The notes under the pieces are model-generated. The model had not been told where the DNA came from. It saw nothing but the letters and a program-made list of their open reading frames with translations, and ran no database searches. Below are positions 42,963 through 55,989 of a DNA stretch of 64,000 bases, piece by piece. The first letter of the stretch is position 1. Each line of letters opens with the position of its first letter. This DNA is from Euglena gracilis (lineage: Eukaryota > Euglenida > Euglenophyceae > Euglenales), in the NCBI GenBank assembly GCA_039621445.1, contig CP154954.1:20198642-20262641 (forward strand), read 5' to 3'. A program made the translations under genes and the position numbers.

Positions 42963-43245
42963 CTTTGCGCCCTTTCCGCTTAAGGAATTTTTTTTTTGAG
43001 CGGGTGACATGGATGGTGGGGGGGGTCCTATGTGGAGGGTCCGACCCACCAGGCCTTCCTGTCCATTCGTGTGCAAGCAACCTAGGTTTTCCCAAAGGGT
43101 GCCTATGTGGACGGCCGGGGTCAGCCGCCAATGCAGCGGGTCTGAGGTGGATGTGAAAGGGGCGGAATGGGCGGAGCGGGATGCCGACCAGGCTGCTTTT
43201 AAGGAAGGCTGAACCCCGGGGGTGGTTCTGGATGGTGGGGTGCTA

Positions 43246-43880
<635 letters not shown>

Positions 43881-44496
43881 TTCAAGACAGAAATTTTGGC
43901 AAAATACCCAAATTTTGCCATAATTTTTTTTCTCGTAATTTTCTCACTCCGTCGGTTTCCGACGCTGTCTTCCAGCCCACTTCCGGTTTGTGCCCAAAAG
44001 AACACAATACTCATCCCAATTGAATGTCAGTTTCTTCAATGGTATATGCTCAGCCAGCTCCTTGAAAAACGGGCGATCGGCATCAAGCACCTGGGGAAAA
44101 TCACAGCAAAAATCGCTCTGCATTAGAAATTACTGACACCTGATCAGTGGCACAATTGTATCAGAAGTTGCAGCGAACGGCCTCCATTCTGTTTTTGCCA
44201 GCGAATATTTTGCCCATGCCTGACCGATCTTGAACGTTCCCCCATTTTTTTGCAAGCGTTGCTGGACGGGCACGTGCCACAATACCTCGAGTGATTGTGG
44301 CCACTGGGGGACAGAAAAATACGTTGAACACACAATTAGGACAAAAATGTCGCTCACCTGTGCCAGAGGTCAATCCTTCACAGGGACAAGATTTTGCCAA
44401 AATTAATTTTTCCAAAATAAAAATTTTGCCAAAATTTTTTTCTCGTAATTTTTTTTTGCCGTAATTTTTGTCTTCCGTAATTTTTGGCCACACTGT
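43881..44496. other. DNA between two microsatellites
   Basis: Both flanks carry CTCGTAATTTT and GCCAAAATTTT phrases (43,890-43,945 and 44,400-44,480), so the microsatellites sit in related contexts. Frames between them are unassigned. Confidence 0.35.
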
Positions 44497-44790
<294 letters not shown>

Positions 44791-45164
44791 CACACCCCTT
44801 AAAAGAAGCCTGATGTGGACCAACGCTCTGTGGCCACCTCCTCCCACCAGGGCTTTCCCGGATGTGATATTGCACAGATGCCACCGCTTTTCCAAGAAAA
44901 AAAGTGGACGCCGATCTGGTGTCGTCTTTGCCGAGCCAACCCCCTTGTTCCTCACCGACATGGGATTCCAGACTGGTGGTGGCTGCTGGGAACACTCCCA
45001 GGCCTCTCCCAGGCCCATTGGCAGGGGGGCATGCCAAGGCTGCCAGGCAGAATTTTGGGTGGGGGTTCGCAACTGTAGGTTTCTTGATGGGTTTTGCGGT
45101 GGCCTCTTTGAGGGTGGGTGTCGGGATATGTGCCCCACGTCTGTCCGTGTTTGTTGCTGCACAT

Positions 45165-45320
45165 GTTTATTGTGTGTGTGTGTGTGTGCATGTGTGTGTT
45201 TGTGTGCGTGTGTGCGCGCGCTTGTGTGTGCATGTGTGGTGCATGTGTGTGAGAGCGTTCGTGTGTGCATGTGCGTATGTGCGTGCACGCGTTCATGCAT
45301 GCGTTTTTTGGTATGCGTGT
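45165..45320 (+). repeat. Degenerate (TG)n / TGTGCG microsatellite
   Basis: TG-rich, with frequent TGTGCGTGTG and CATGTGTG interruptions. Open in several frames because of its composition. Confidence 0.85.
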
Positions 45321-45356
45321 TAGTGTGTGGCTGTCACGTTCATTCCTTCTTTGAAG

Positions 45357-45535
45357 AATTTCGGTTCGTTGGCCAGCGGGGCCCTCCACCGGTCCTCACT
45401 AATGGTGGGCACGGCGTACGAGGAGCACGACCTTGCGCCCCTCGCCGCGATGCAGTTCGTGGAGGCGATCCGAGCGCTCAATAAGCGGGCGGAGATGCAG
45501 CTGAGCGCCAAGTTCTATGCCTCCCACCCAGGGGT
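45357..45535 (+). CDS. Candidate exon, unknown protein
   Basis: A TTTGAAG acceptor precedes a 59-codon open frame. Its second half is a convincing alpha-helical sequence (YEEHDLAPLAAMQFVEAIRA, then LNKRAEMQLSAKFYASHP). It closes near CACCCAGGG|GTTCTT. Third-position GC bias matches the receiver exons and 41,947-42,087. I recognise no family. Confidence 0.45.
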
Positions 45536-46013
45536 TCTTTGAAGCTTCTTCGAGCCTTTTTTATTTTTTTGAAACTGACCGCGTCGTGGACACCCCTCCC
45601 CCCCCTCCGTGTCAACGGCACTTTTCCGGAGCACTACCTGACGTTTTTTTTTTGTTGAATTACAGCGGCATTGACGCACTGTGTCGTGGACACCCCCCCA
45701 TGTCAACGACACCTTCCCTGGACACTGGCGCGCCTTGGACAGGGGGAAGGTAATTCCGTGTAATCTCTTGTGAGTTTGGCGTTGTTTGCTATATGTTGTT
45801 TGTTTTTGGGGAATTTGCGTGGGAGGGGATCTCGGCGGCTTTTTCAAGGAAACCCTTCAAGGGATAGGGCAGAACCAGTGTTGGAACACGTTCACCGCGA
45901 GAGAGCAATTTTTTTTTACCAAAAGTGATGAGAACATTTTATTTTTGGCAAACTTCCCCCAAAGTCAAAGAATGAACACACTTTTGCACATTAAAAAAGG
46001 CATCTGTCTCATT

Positions 46014-46100
46014 CAGGGTTTTTTTTATGTTGTGGACCCCCCGGGGGGGGGTAGGGTGGGTGGGTCCGGCCGAGCCCCCCCTCGCCCGGCCGAGCCCCCC
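46014..46100 (+). repeat. Fragment of the CAGGGTTTTT MITE family (left end)
   Basis: CAGGGTTTTTTTTATGTTGT, then GGACCCCCC, GGTAGGGTGGGTGGGTCCGG as in 55,990-56,080. No matching right end with a target duplication is close. Confidence 0.5.
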
Positions 46101-46619
46101 TTGATTGTGACTGTAACAATAACCTTTGATCAATTTAATTTTGCTGCTGACCCCAATCCAAACACCTCGGATCAGGGATGGAAACAGACGGTTGGATCAA
46201 TGGAGGCACACATTGTGTACCACATTGCTGTGTTTCAAGAAAATGGCATTTCTTTTCATGCTGTTATTTAGACTGTGAATTTTTTGGCCCTCCCCAGCAA
46301 AATCATTCTCTCATTTTCAAAAATGGCACCCATGGGGGGGGCAGGGGAGTCGGACCGGACCCCCCCTCCGGCCGGGGTGGAAAGCTTCGCTCTTACGCTA
46401 AAGAGATAAGAGCTCAGCGACCAGGGTATGAATTAGAGCTGAGGTCTTTGGGAACCCCTCTAACCCCCCCCCTCGGTTCCTCATTTTCGGCTCGAAAACA
46501 CCTTTTCCGGGTCCGTTAGGCCAAAAAACATGGTTTTGGGGAAAGAAATCGTTTCCGATTTTTTTCGACTTTTTTGACCCAGAACTGACCCAAAATGGCC
46601 AAAAACGGGCCAAAAACGG

Positions 46620-46790
46620 GGGGGGGGCAATGCTGATCATTTTGAAAAAGGTGCTATTTTGGCATTTTCGCGATTTTTGGCCATTTTCGGGGAAAAGTGG
46701 GTGGGTCTCCCGGGACCCCCCCCCCTGGCCCCCCCAGGGGGTGGGAGGGTGGGGGGACACCCCCGGTCTTAAAAAAAACACGTGGTCCGG
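46620..46790 (+). repeat. Fragment of the CAGGGTTTTT MITE family (right part)
   Basis: TTTTGAAAAAGGTGCTATTT, GCCATTTTCGGGGAAA, a G/C-run block and GGTCTTAAAAAAAACAC parallel 57,610-57,771. The terminal CCTG is lost. Possibly the separated other half of the 46,014 fragment. Confidence 0.5.
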
Positions 46791-46875
46791 TTGGAGGGGT
46801 TTCCCAATCTCGCCACCCAAAGTGGGTCCCCAAGGCCATCTCACCCCCCACCCCCCCTCGGCGTCAAAGCCAGGC

Positions 46876-47114
46876 CCACGCTGAGCCACGGCCCCTGCCT
46901 CCTCCACGAGCGGGTCACGGCGGTGGCCATGGCCGTAGTGACGCTCTGATTGTCGCCCGACCCGGTCACACGCAGCACCCGACCCAGGTCATGCCCTCCC
47001 CATCCCGCAGGGGGGCTCCTGCTGCTGCCCGGCTGCTACAGCGGCTTCATCCTGCTGCAGTACCTGCGGGGCGTGCCGGGCTTCTCCCCCAACCAGCTGC
47101 CGCACTTCGAGTGA
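46876..47114 (+). CDS. TMEM134/TMEM230-like membrane protein, last two exons
   Basis: The final exon 47,011-47,114, after a CATCCCGCAG acceptor, reads GLLLLPGCYSGFILLQYLRG, then VPGFSPNQLPHFE and stop. The pattern 'LLLLPG.Y......Y.RG..GF....LP.F(E)' is the characteristic C-terminus of the TMEM134/TMEM230 (DUF872) family, small two-helix proteins of the endomembrane system. The preceding exon, from about 46,876 to a GCC|GTAGTG donor near 46,932, reads HERVTAVAMA, which fits the start of the first membrane helix. Upstream exons are unknown; 45,357-45,535 might belong here. The assignment rests on a short segment. Confidence 0.5.
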
Positions 47115-47533
47115 AGCTGACTGGCCGGGGCACGCCGCCCGTGCCCCGCCACTCACCCTCCGCGCTGATACGCTTGCGGCGCTCATTGTTGTATTTCTTA
47201 CCCCCCTCGACTGGAGACAATGCATCCGCTTTGCCTGGGATGGGCTGGCCAGCTGGCTGAATTTTGAGGCGAGGTCGACCCCACCCCAGGGGGGGGGGTC
47301 GACTGGGCAGGCACCCAGATCTGGGGGCGCAGGGTTGGGCATATGGCCGATAGTGCCTGGGCTTTGGGCACTTTTTTTGCCCCCACAACCAGGCAGTCAC
47401 CGACCCGGGGGGGGGGGGTTCCTGCCTGCCGAGGCACCCCAGGGCACTCGGAGGTTGACCAAATTCCCTGCTGGCCAACAGAGTGGTGAAGATTTGTGGG
47501 GTGTTGTCCAGTGTGTTTGGGGGGCACAGTATG

Positions 47534-47650
47534 TGTTTGTGTGTGTGTGTGTGTGTTTCTCTCTCTGTGTGTGTGGTGTGTGTGGTGTGTGTGTGTGTGT
47601 GTGTGTCTCTCTCTCTCTCTCTCTCTCTCTCTGCGTGTGGTGTGGTATGT
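47534..47650 (+). repeat. (TG)n and (TC)n microsatellites
   Basis: Alternating blocks of GT and CT dinucleotides, then TGTGTGCTTGCATGCG. Produces spurious frames on both strands. Confidence 0.93.
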
Positions 47651-47699
47651 GTGTGCTTGCATGCGTGGGTGGGTGGATGGGTTTGTGGGTGAGGAGGTG

Positions 47700-49068
47700 G
47701 GTGTGCGTGCTGGGTAGATTTATTGTCCAGGAATGTTCATTTGAGGTTGTTCGCTCGAAGGACGCATGCAGAGATGCACGCCCCCCTCTATGGGTGCCAA
47801 GCAATAGGCCAAGTGGGTTATTTTGGCAAAGTGGTATAAAATGAGCACATTTCAGGCTTCACTGTCAGTGCTCAATTGGCACCCTCCATCGCAAGCACCC
47901 AGCTTGCCCCAGGCTGGATCATGTGTACATTGACCTCCCCCCCCCCGCACCCCTTCCCTCCCTTCCATCCCCCCCCCTGTTGGGCTGGCCCTCCCCCACC
48001 ATGCAGCCTCCCCTCTCCCCGGCCCCAGCGGCTGGGCCGCTGTGCGCTTTGTGACACAGCGTCACAGACTCGATACGTACTCCTTGTAGGCCATGCCATT
48101 CCCGAGTTGTATAAGATGCCGCTTACAAAAAATAACAGGGTCCACAAAGTTTCTTCCCACTTATAAACCGCCTTTTAAGGGGGAAAAGGCCCTTAGGTCT
48201 AAGTGCCAGCCAAGGGCCGGACTGGGGCTCGAACGGGGTTGAAATGAAAAAGCTGGAAAAAAAACACATTTTTTGACATTTTGGGCTGATGGGCATTGAT
48301 CCAAGGATGCCAGAACCACGAAGTTTTTTTTTTTGCACCGAAGTTGACCTGTTTTCGCCAAAAATGGTAATTTTTGCCCAAATTGGTCGGCATATCGAGG
48401 CCATCACCCCATCAGCCCACGTTGACAGGGGTTGCTAATTTGTATTGTCCAAAGTTGGGGTCCAATGCCACTCACTGCAGTGTGAGCCGCCTCGTCCCCT
48501 TACCTGAGGCTGGGTTTGCTTCGCAGTCCAAAAAGGAAGGAATGGATGGAAAACCCTGCTCGCATAAAATTGGCCGGAATTTTGCACAGCGTGCTGCAGC
48601 AGAGCTGGCTGGGGCACTGCTGCGTGGGGCAGGGCCATGCCAGTGTGCACACACCATCACCACATCCCATGGGCTGGCAGAGGCTTTGGGGCTGGGGGTT
48701 GGGTATGACCCACAAAATTCTCAGGTGTCCCACTATTTAGTTTCCCTACTGTACGATATTCTAAGAGGAGGGTAATTCCCCAATGGAGTGTTCTTGGCCT
48801 GAGTAATTGAGTAATGGAGTTAATGACGATGTTACGTCGCTAGTTAGTGGTTGTGCATGCATTTTTGTCGGGGGAGGGGGTATGGTGATTGAATTGATCT
48901 AAAGTGGAGGGAATTCATGGACCTAAATTTAAGGGTTCAAATCAAGGATTTTTCTTAGCAACAAGATTTTTTTACAGATGTGTTGGGGAATGTTTTTTTT
49001 ATTTCAGAAGCATAGGAAAGATGGACCAACATTTGTCAGGACCAGTTTTATTATCCTCCTCCACTTTA
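47700..49068. other. Mostly unassigned DNA
   Basis: 48,150-48,400 is the dispersed repeat shared with 33,841-34,150. 48,510-48,700 follows a CGCAG acceptor-like site and is open in two plus frames (one reading NFAQRAAAELAGALL, the other a Trp/Gly-rich sequence). It may be an exon, but I cannot choose the frame. Confidence 0.3.
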
Positions 49069-49510
49069 AACCCCCCCCGAATAGAAGCCCCCGGGGGCTT
49101 CTATTCGGAACGTTGGTCGAAAACCGAGGGGGGGGCTTCTATTCGGGGGGGGAGGGGGGGCACTATTCGGAAAAGTGGTCGAAAACCAGGGGGTCCGAGA
49201 ATTATCGAAGAAAATTCTTTGTGGGTCCACATGTCCTACCTTTCCAAGCCATGTCAAATTTGCTACAAATGTTACTCTTGTGGATGCATTGGATCATGAA
49301 ACATAAAATCACCCAACCCTCAACCAATGCCTGAAGAAGCCAAAGTGCCATCCGTCCCAATTGACAGATCCACGGGCAGGGGCCTACCAAACGGGGGGGG
49401 GGCACTATTCGGAATTTTGGTCGAAAACCGAGGGTGGGGGGGCTTCTATTCAGGGGGGGGGGCTTCTATTCGGGGGGGGGGGGGGGCTTCTATTCGGGGG
49501 GGGGGGGGGT
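49069..49510. repeat. GGCTTCTATTCGGGGG array element
   Basis: Contains a perfect 32-bp spacer-less palindrome at 49,077-49,108 (half-site CCGAATAGAAGCCCCC), then repeated GGCTTCTATTCGG-G-run units at 49,133, 49,449, 49,464 and 49,487. Two TATTCGGAANNNTGGTCGAAA phrases lie about 260 bp apart. A module-plus-G-run organisation like the other C/G-run elements in this window. Confidence 0.55.
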
Positions 49511-49746
49511 TACTCTTTTCACTCTTTTGCAGGCCGTTTTTTTTTCACCTGCGCCACCTTCGCCATGCTCTGAGCTATGCCGGTATGTGTTCATTACGGG
49601 TGTCGTCTTTTTTGGTGCATCTCTCAAGCGTTGGAAATTTTTTAAGTCTGGAAAGCTCCAAATATCAATGGTTTGTGCAGCTGATATCCAGCACTCTTAA
49701 GGAGGGATCTTGCCAGGATGTTTATGTGTCCTCGTTGCTTGCACAG

Positions 49747-49806
49747 GGGAAGAAGAAGGGAGCGAAGATGTCCTTGGGCGATTTCCTGGGCCCCCCGCAG
49801 CCAACG
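49747..49806 (+). CDS. Candidate exon with eIF4B-like motif
   Basis: A TTGCACAG acceptor and an ACG|GTGTGTGG donor bound a 20-codon phase-0 exon reading KKKGAKMSLGDFLGPPQPT. 'KKGK..SLTDFL' is the start motif of animal eIF4B, and similar K-rich SL.DFL motifs occur in other translation or RNA-binding proteins. The exon is too short for a firm call. Nearby possible exons are 49,533-49,582 (donor CCG|GTATGT) and 52,080-52,161. Confidence 0.35.
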
Positions 49807-49863
49807 GTGTGTGGAACAGCCCATCACTGAACTTGTGGTGACTGAAGATGGTTGGATGGAATG

Positions 49864-51419
49864 CAGGGGCAGGGAGATATTCCGGTCCGGAATAAACCGG
49901 AATAAACCGGAATAGCAAAAACCGGAATAAACCGGAATAAACCGGAATAACCGGAATAAAAGTGCCAGCCAATGGCTTGAAAATTCTGCAAGACACAAAG
50001 GCAATGAAGGTGAAGTTTGACAGATTTTCAGGTTTCAAAATCACAAGAGCAACAAACGAGCCCAAGCGTAGCACAATCGGCATTTGATATCAGGAGCACA
50101 CCTTTACTTTGCCTGTTTCTCCCCCTAGTTGTTTGGATTTTATCCCCACTTGTGGGGCTGCACTTAGTGAATGTTTGTCCCTGAGTTCTTTCCAAAAGGG
50201 ACATGAACTAGGACAATATGAACGCTGATTTTTGGGGGCAGGGATCCCATTGGACAAAGCGAAGCATCCTTCAATAACACTCTTAGGCCATTGCACTCTG
50301 TTTGAAACCCCACCCTTTTGGCCCTCTGGTTCTGTGGGGACCCTCCACGGTGGCATGTGCATAATTTCCGGTTGTTGGAACCCAGGAAACAGGCCCCTTT
50401 GGTGTTTTTAAGCCTGTGCTCCATTTTAAAAAAGGTTCAAACCCCGGGTTTGAACGCCAGGACACGTGAATTTTCCCAAAAAAGGGCCAACACCCCTGTT
50501 GTGTCTCCCTCATTTTTGAATCCTTGACTGTGTTCCCAAGATGGTGCTACACAGGCCAGGTGACTGGTGGCCCATTTTGTTGCTGTTTTAGGCTCTGTGA
50601 TCTGCCCGTGAAGGTTTGCCTGCTGAGGTGTCCGCTTCGGCACAACAGCCACGCCAATTTGCGGATGCGCAATGAAAGCACATTATTATTGCGCAAGTGC
50701 GCAATGATCCCCACATTTAGAATTACAAAAAAATTAGAAACATTGTTCCAAAGCGCAATGTGTTTTATTTTTTGTAATGAAAAAAATTGTTGCATTATGG
50801 CGCAACTGCGCAATGGAGTTTTGTTTCATTACCTGTCGCTTTGGGGTCATGCACACTGGGCTCGTGAACCCTGTGCCTGGATAACGTGGAGTTCCAACTC
50901 GTTACTTCCGTCCCCAGGCCCTAGGGGTGTAGGGAGACACTAATTCGGACTGTCCTGAACCTCAGGCCTCGGTGTTCAAAAACAGAACTTTTTTGCAACA
51001 TTGCACGTCGCGCAATTGTACACTTTCAAAGCTAAGTGCGAGTTAGGCCGCCTAAGACATTTGGCGGGACATTTTTTGGGAAGAAAAAAGATAGCGGTGC
51101 CTCCTCCTCCGAGCGCCAATTTTCATCAGCTTGTTTTTCCCGAAAAGGCCGGGGTCTGCTGTGGTGTGCAGACCCGCATCACCAAGTGCGAAGTGACCAC
51201 TTGGTGGGGCAGGGCAACCAAGGAATGCATCCCTATTCGTGAAGCCCGGGTGAGCGCCTCGGCCCAATTGTGCTTCAAAAAAATCCCAAGTCCATTCAGA
51301 CAGAAATTGACCGGAATAAACCGGAATAAATTCCGGAATAAACCGGAATAACCCGGAATAAACCGGAATAAAACCCCGGAATAAAATTTTCGGCCGACCG
51401 GAATATCTCCCTGCCCCTG
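49864..51419. mobile_element. CCGGAATAAA-iteron DNA element, long copy
   Basis: Left end CAGGGGCAGGGAGATATTCC and right end its exact 24-bp inverse, flanked by TGGAATG on both sides (49,857-49,863 and 51,420-51,426). The left block (to about 50,020) and right block (from about 51,030) match the 24,615-25,408 copy. The extra 760 bp is internal. Near the right end, 51,128-51,250 reads a Cys/Trp-rich exon-like frame (VCCGVQTRITKCEVTTWWGR), which the short copy lacks. It could be a captured exon or a transposase remnant. Confidence 0.85.
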
Positions 51420-52079
51420 TGGAATGGCACCACAGCAAGAATCTGCTCCCTCCCACCTCAACCAATGTCAAACTCGGGCAGTGGCAGTAGCTGATCCTTT
51501 CCAGAACCCTGGTTATGGAAAAATGAGAGCACATGTGCGGGTTTTATTCCACAGGAATCGGTGGCGCCGTTGAGAACAAACATCTCTGAGAAATTCATCT
51601 GCAAAATGGCCTTAAATGTTAATTAAGAAATTAAATGTTAATGTTAATGTCAAACGTTAATTAAAAAGGCAAAAAATGCCATACGTGCAGCCTGCCAAGT
51701 TTATTTAAAATCAATTTGTCTTCATCAAACCATCTTTGTTACCCGAACTTGAAGCCCCATGGCTTACGATGGGTATCCTGATTGACCAAGGGGGGGGGTT
51801 CAGGGCCCCCTTTTTCCAGGAAGCAGCCGGGACCGCCAAAAAGCCCAAGTTTTTCCCAGCGCTTTTCATCCCAAATTTTATGTTTTGGGGGGCAAACATT
51901 TTGCTATAAAAATAGTTCTCCAACCGCATTTTTCTCCATTTTGGATTCATATTTTTCAGCTGGGCGTTTCAAATTAAACCAGAATGAAAATTGGTCATTT
52001 TGGCGATGCCACTGTTTAGCTGGTGGATGGGATATTGGAGATCCCCACTTGACCACGCCAAACCCTGTTCGCACCACAG

Positions 52080-52161
52080 GAGCATTCCGTTGAGGTCGAA
52101 GAGGCTCCCCTTTCGGCAGACCCCCTGCTGAAGTACAGCTCCTACTTCACCAACGAAGGAG
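52080..52161 (+). CDS. Candidate exon, unknown acidic segment
   Basis: A CACCACAG acceptor and a canonical GGAG|GTATGG donor bound 27 codons (EHSVEVEEAPLSADPLLKYS, then SYFTNEG). Composition and borders look genuine. No family recognised. Same strand as 49,747-49,806. Confidence 0.45.
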
Positions 52162-54112
52162 GTATGGGCAAACCTTTCCGTCCGATCCCAATTGGTTGAA
52201 GGTTGGAACAAAGTTCAAAGGTAGGTTTCTCTGAAGACATCTGCTGGTGGCCAGATGACAATGGCAATGATGATGTGTGCCGCTTGCGGTTCCACATAGT
52301 TTTGCACATTTTCAAGTGAACGTTCTCCGCGATTGACCTCCCAGAAAAATCGATCCAAGAAGCTTTTTCCAGGGTTGGTATCCCCCCCCCGAAAATCCCT
52401 TTCTGCCAACCAGTTTGTGACGACAGCACCAAAATCAAATACCTTTTCCCACATGGCTGGAACAAGATGTGATCAAACCGTTTCTAAGGAACCCGGGGGG
52501 GGGGTCCACTGGCTGGCCATTTGCTAGACACTGGGGAAAATGGCCAAACTAGACCCCCCTTCCCAATCCAATTCGAGGTCCCCCCCTGACTGGAAAAAAA
52601 AAACTCCTCCAGCACGGCGCGCTGAGGTGGAAATGAGAACTTAATGTGTTTCTTTTTTGGCTGATTCTGTTCAAAAAAAAATCCAAAATGGTCAAAAATG
52701 GGCATTTTGGCCATTTTGGAGGTCAGAAAATTTTCCAGCACTTCGCACTGGAAGAAAATTATCCACTAGCTAGCCCTGCTAACGGACTCCCACTCCCCCC
52801 CCCCCCGGGTTCACTGGGATTCCCACTTGCCAAATTTGGACTAGCTGCAGTCCAGCCCATCCCCCCGGGAGGGTACTGCATACCTTTCAGCAAATGCCTG
52901 GATGTGACCCTCCCAAGGTTTGCCAAGGTCTCTGAAGATATGTCTTTGAAAAATTGCAGTGAGCAAAGTCATGTAGCTGTGTCTCTCACATGCATGTGGA
53001 ACTTCAACGTATGAGAGAGCCTAACACTTCAAAAAAAAAAGAGCGAAGTGGGTGCCACGAAGGGGGTGGCAGCCTCCCCCCAGGGCCAAGGATGGCCTCC
53101 TCGCCCTCCAAAATCGGCAAATGGTGCCCAGACCGTGGGTGCAGTGGTGCGGTGGTGCACTCGGTGGGCATTCACCCCTGCGGAACTCCAGTGCCTTCCC
53201 CAGTGTGCCGATTCCAAATCAGGGGCAACGTCGGCTGGGCTCTTCCGGGGAACTCAATTGTGCAGCCAACTTACAATGACCCATCTCTTGCCTTTTGTAC
53301 TCGCTGGTCTGTCTGGAGACAGTTTCCCAGGAGCGATGTGTCCAAAATTTTGCTGCAGGCGATTTTGAAGTTTCCTGCACTGTCTCGGGTTTTATTTAAC
53401 AAGGTGTCCGCTTTCAGCACTCCTGATGACCCGACCCCTGGTGCCCTCAACATCGTCGTGGTCGTGGGGGTGCAGGCCCGCCTTCTTTAGGGCACCCAGA
53501 TGGGAGTTTTGTCGACATTCTTTTTTGTGAGTTCTGCCATTTTTAGGGTGAGGATATTGTTTGGATAGGGATTAGGGTGAGGGTCTGCCGTCAGGAAAGA
53601 AGTGGATCGAAATCAGGTGGAAGGTTTGGCCTGATATAGAATTTATAGACACCTAAATTTACGCACCTAATCAAGGTCCAACAGTTTTGATCTTAACCTA
53701 TTCCATACCAAAATCCGAACCTTACCTCTCAGAAATGACCCAGATTCTAATCCAGCAAGGAGGATGGCAAATTTGGGTTTGTGGCAGTATTTTAGGGCTG
53801 CCAGTTTTCATCAAAATCCATCGATGGGAGTGGTGAACAATTAACGGGGTGATTTTGTGTGATGTTGGCGTGTTTTTTTTGGACAAAGGTGCGGGAAGGT
53901 GACCTTTTTTTTTGCAAAGTTATTGTAATCGCCCGTCAGGTCTCGGTGGAGATTTTGCAAATGTCGGATTGGCAAAGGATTCCTCAAAGGATTTGCTGGA
54001 ATGTCCCAAAGCATCAACAGAATTAGGTCGGCTTTGTTTGGCAGTATTCCAATCGTGTAAGGGTCCCGGCACATCCTTCTTTTCACATTGAATGGTGTGC
54101 CTCTCCATGCAG
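52162..54112. other. Possible exons but none assignable
   Basis: 52,830-52,985 and 53,085-53,240 are open on the plus strand with CAG-type acceptors nearby (the second reads VVRWCTRWAFTPAELQCLPQ), but neighbouring frames are also open. 53,500-54,060 has no supported feature. Confidence 0.3.
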
Positions 54113-54174
54113 ACTGCCACGGCTACTATGCTGGAGATGAGCTGTGGGACGAGGCTTTCTCTTCAACCCATCAG
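54113..54174 (+). CDS. Candidate exon, unknown protein
   Basis: After CTCCATGCAG the frame reads CHGYYAGDELWDEAFSSTHQ. It ends just before a GGGGCACAC boundary and the CA microsatellite. There is no GT donor; a GC donor is possible. No family recognised. Confidence 0.35.
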
Positions 54175-54176
54175 GG

Positions 54177-54177
<1 letters not shown>

Positions 54178-54228
<51 letters not shown>
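54178..54228 (+). repeat. (AC)n microsatellite
   Basis: About 24 uninterrupted CA units directly after the candidate exon, presumably intronic. Confidence 0.97.
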
Positions 54229-54229
<1 letters not shown>

Positions 54230-54448
54230 AATGCTTCATGATTCTGGGCCATGGCCCCCAGAGACCCCACCTTTTTGGCCGTGGGGTGTTCGCCTGCCGA
54301 CCACTGGGCCGGGTTCGACCTGAGGGTGTGCCTCCTTTGGCCCCCGAAGCTTCCGGTCCACCCCCCGTCGCCCACTGGTCTGGGCCATCACGGCATTCAC
54401 GTCAAACCCGGGCGAGGCCACCCACCCACCCCACTGGGCCAAGGCCTC

Positions 54449-54562
54449 CGGGGGACAAGCTGGTGCAGGACCAGGACTGGACCCGGGTGACGGCGATGTA
54501 CAACCACATCGCCCTCATCTTCGAGCGGGACCGGGAGCGGAGCACGAGCGTGGGCCGCTGGG
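54449..54562 (+). CDS. Candidate exon, helical segment
   Basis: The plus frame reads DKLVQDQDWTRVTAMYNHIA, then LIFERDRERSTSVGRW, with high third-position GC as in the receiver exons. It closes near CTGGG|GTGTGCC. A later short exon-like piece, 54,910-54,953 (HPTFMQLLLKLWER, donor GAG|GTATGTT), is on the same strand. Family unknown. Confidence 0.45.
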
Positions 54563-54909
54563 GTGTGCCCGATGTGCGACGGAGCGGCGCGAATTTGTTT
54601 TTGCCCAGGCAGTGTCGGAGGTGCAACACAGGGGGTCCAACTGAGGGCACAAGACAAACATTAACTCAACCGAGTTCTTGTGACCCAGATTTTCAGCAAT
54701 AAACTCCAAGAAGGATTGTGTGGTATTTGAAATTTCGGCAATGTTCATAGCCGAAATGAAATTTGCCTTGGGATCCTACCACACTTCACCAATTGTCTCA
54801 ACAAGAATTTCGGAGTTAAAAAGTGCATTGCCCATGGATTTGGCAGCCATGTTGGTTTTGGTTTAAATCTGGTGCTTTTGGTGCTTCCATCTGATCGGCT
54901 GCCGCAGGA

Positions 54910-54953
54910 ACCCACCCGACGTTCATGCAGCTGCTGTTGAAGCTCTGGGAGAG
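54910..54953 (+). CDS. Candidate short exon
   Basis: Bounded by GCCGCAG upstream (54,903) and a canonical GAGAG|GTATGTT donor. It reads HPTFMQLLLKLWER in one frame, an amphipathic helix. Probably belongs with 54,449-54,562 and perhaps 56,646 onward. Confidence 0.4.
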
Positions 54954-55989
54954 GTATGTTGCTGGTTTCTCACTTGTCCTTCCAGTCGGCAATTTATGGG
55001 TCGATTCCCACCCATGTTTTTTGCTTTGACTGGCCGTGTGGGTCATTGCAGTGCCGTTGATTCTGCTCGCTTTTCGTTCTTGCGACGTTATTTGCCCCTG
55101 GAATTCTGTTCGATTCTTTGCCCTCTGGGATGGCGGAATTGGCTGATTTGGCGACGCTTATGATCGCCCCAAAGCTCCCTTCCAGACCCGAGTTATCCAG
55201 CCAGCAAGGCTCTAAACTGGATGAATTTGCCAATCCCCCCAACTTTCAACACTGCCATTTCGCCAAGGTGAGGTCTTGGTTCCAAAATATGCCGAGGTGA
55301 GTGTTTGGGTTGAAAAAAAAAATGTTGCAAAAGTATCTCGAAAACTTACCCCAAATGGAGGTGTTTTGTAAAGCAGGGATCCAATCGCTCGCAATTTTTC
55401 TCCCGCAAATGGGGTTGTGCTCAAGGTGATAATCCGCGGTTATCATTCCCTATCTGACCCAGGGGGGTCGAGCGCCAGGAGGGCGTCCTCCTTTTTCCGG
55501 GTGGTGAGGTTTCTCTTACCATAAGGAGATGAGAAAAGCGCAGCAAAGACCCCCTAAAAGTGTCTTAATCTCCCCAAACATCCAGAGGGAAATGTGTTTC
55601 CATTGTTTTTTGTGCATTTTTCGGAACTTTCCAAAAAAATGTTCATTTCTGCGCATTTATCGCATTTTTTGCACTTTTTTTTTCGATTTCTTTCAGCGCA
55701 TTTTTTTGCCATTTTGGCACATTTTTTTTTTGTGATTTACCCAGTATTTCGCATTTTTGACCCATTTTATATTTTTTTCGATATTTTTTGAAACTGATAT
55801 TTTCTTTATAATTCCATATAATTCCGGTAAATTTGGTGCCATTTTTTGCACGTTTTGGGGTAATTTTGCATGTTTTTTTATTTTTCTCCAGATTTTGCAA
55901 ATTTTGCATATTTTTTGCGCTTTTTTGCACACTCCGCGCATTTTTTTTTGCGGGGCTGGGCTAGCACATCCACCCCCCCCCCCCTGAAC
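54954..55989. other. Intron-like and T-rich DNA
   Basis: 55,186-55,267 has an AG acceptor-like and a CCAAG|GTGAGG donor-like border and may be an exon. 55,560-55,960 is extremely T-rich with CATTTTTT-type repetition; its frames reflect composition. Confidence 0.35.

Noticed and set aside
44815-45078. Exon-like 87-codon frame after the microsatellite
   Set aside because: Several frames are open, there are no clear splice borders and no family signature.
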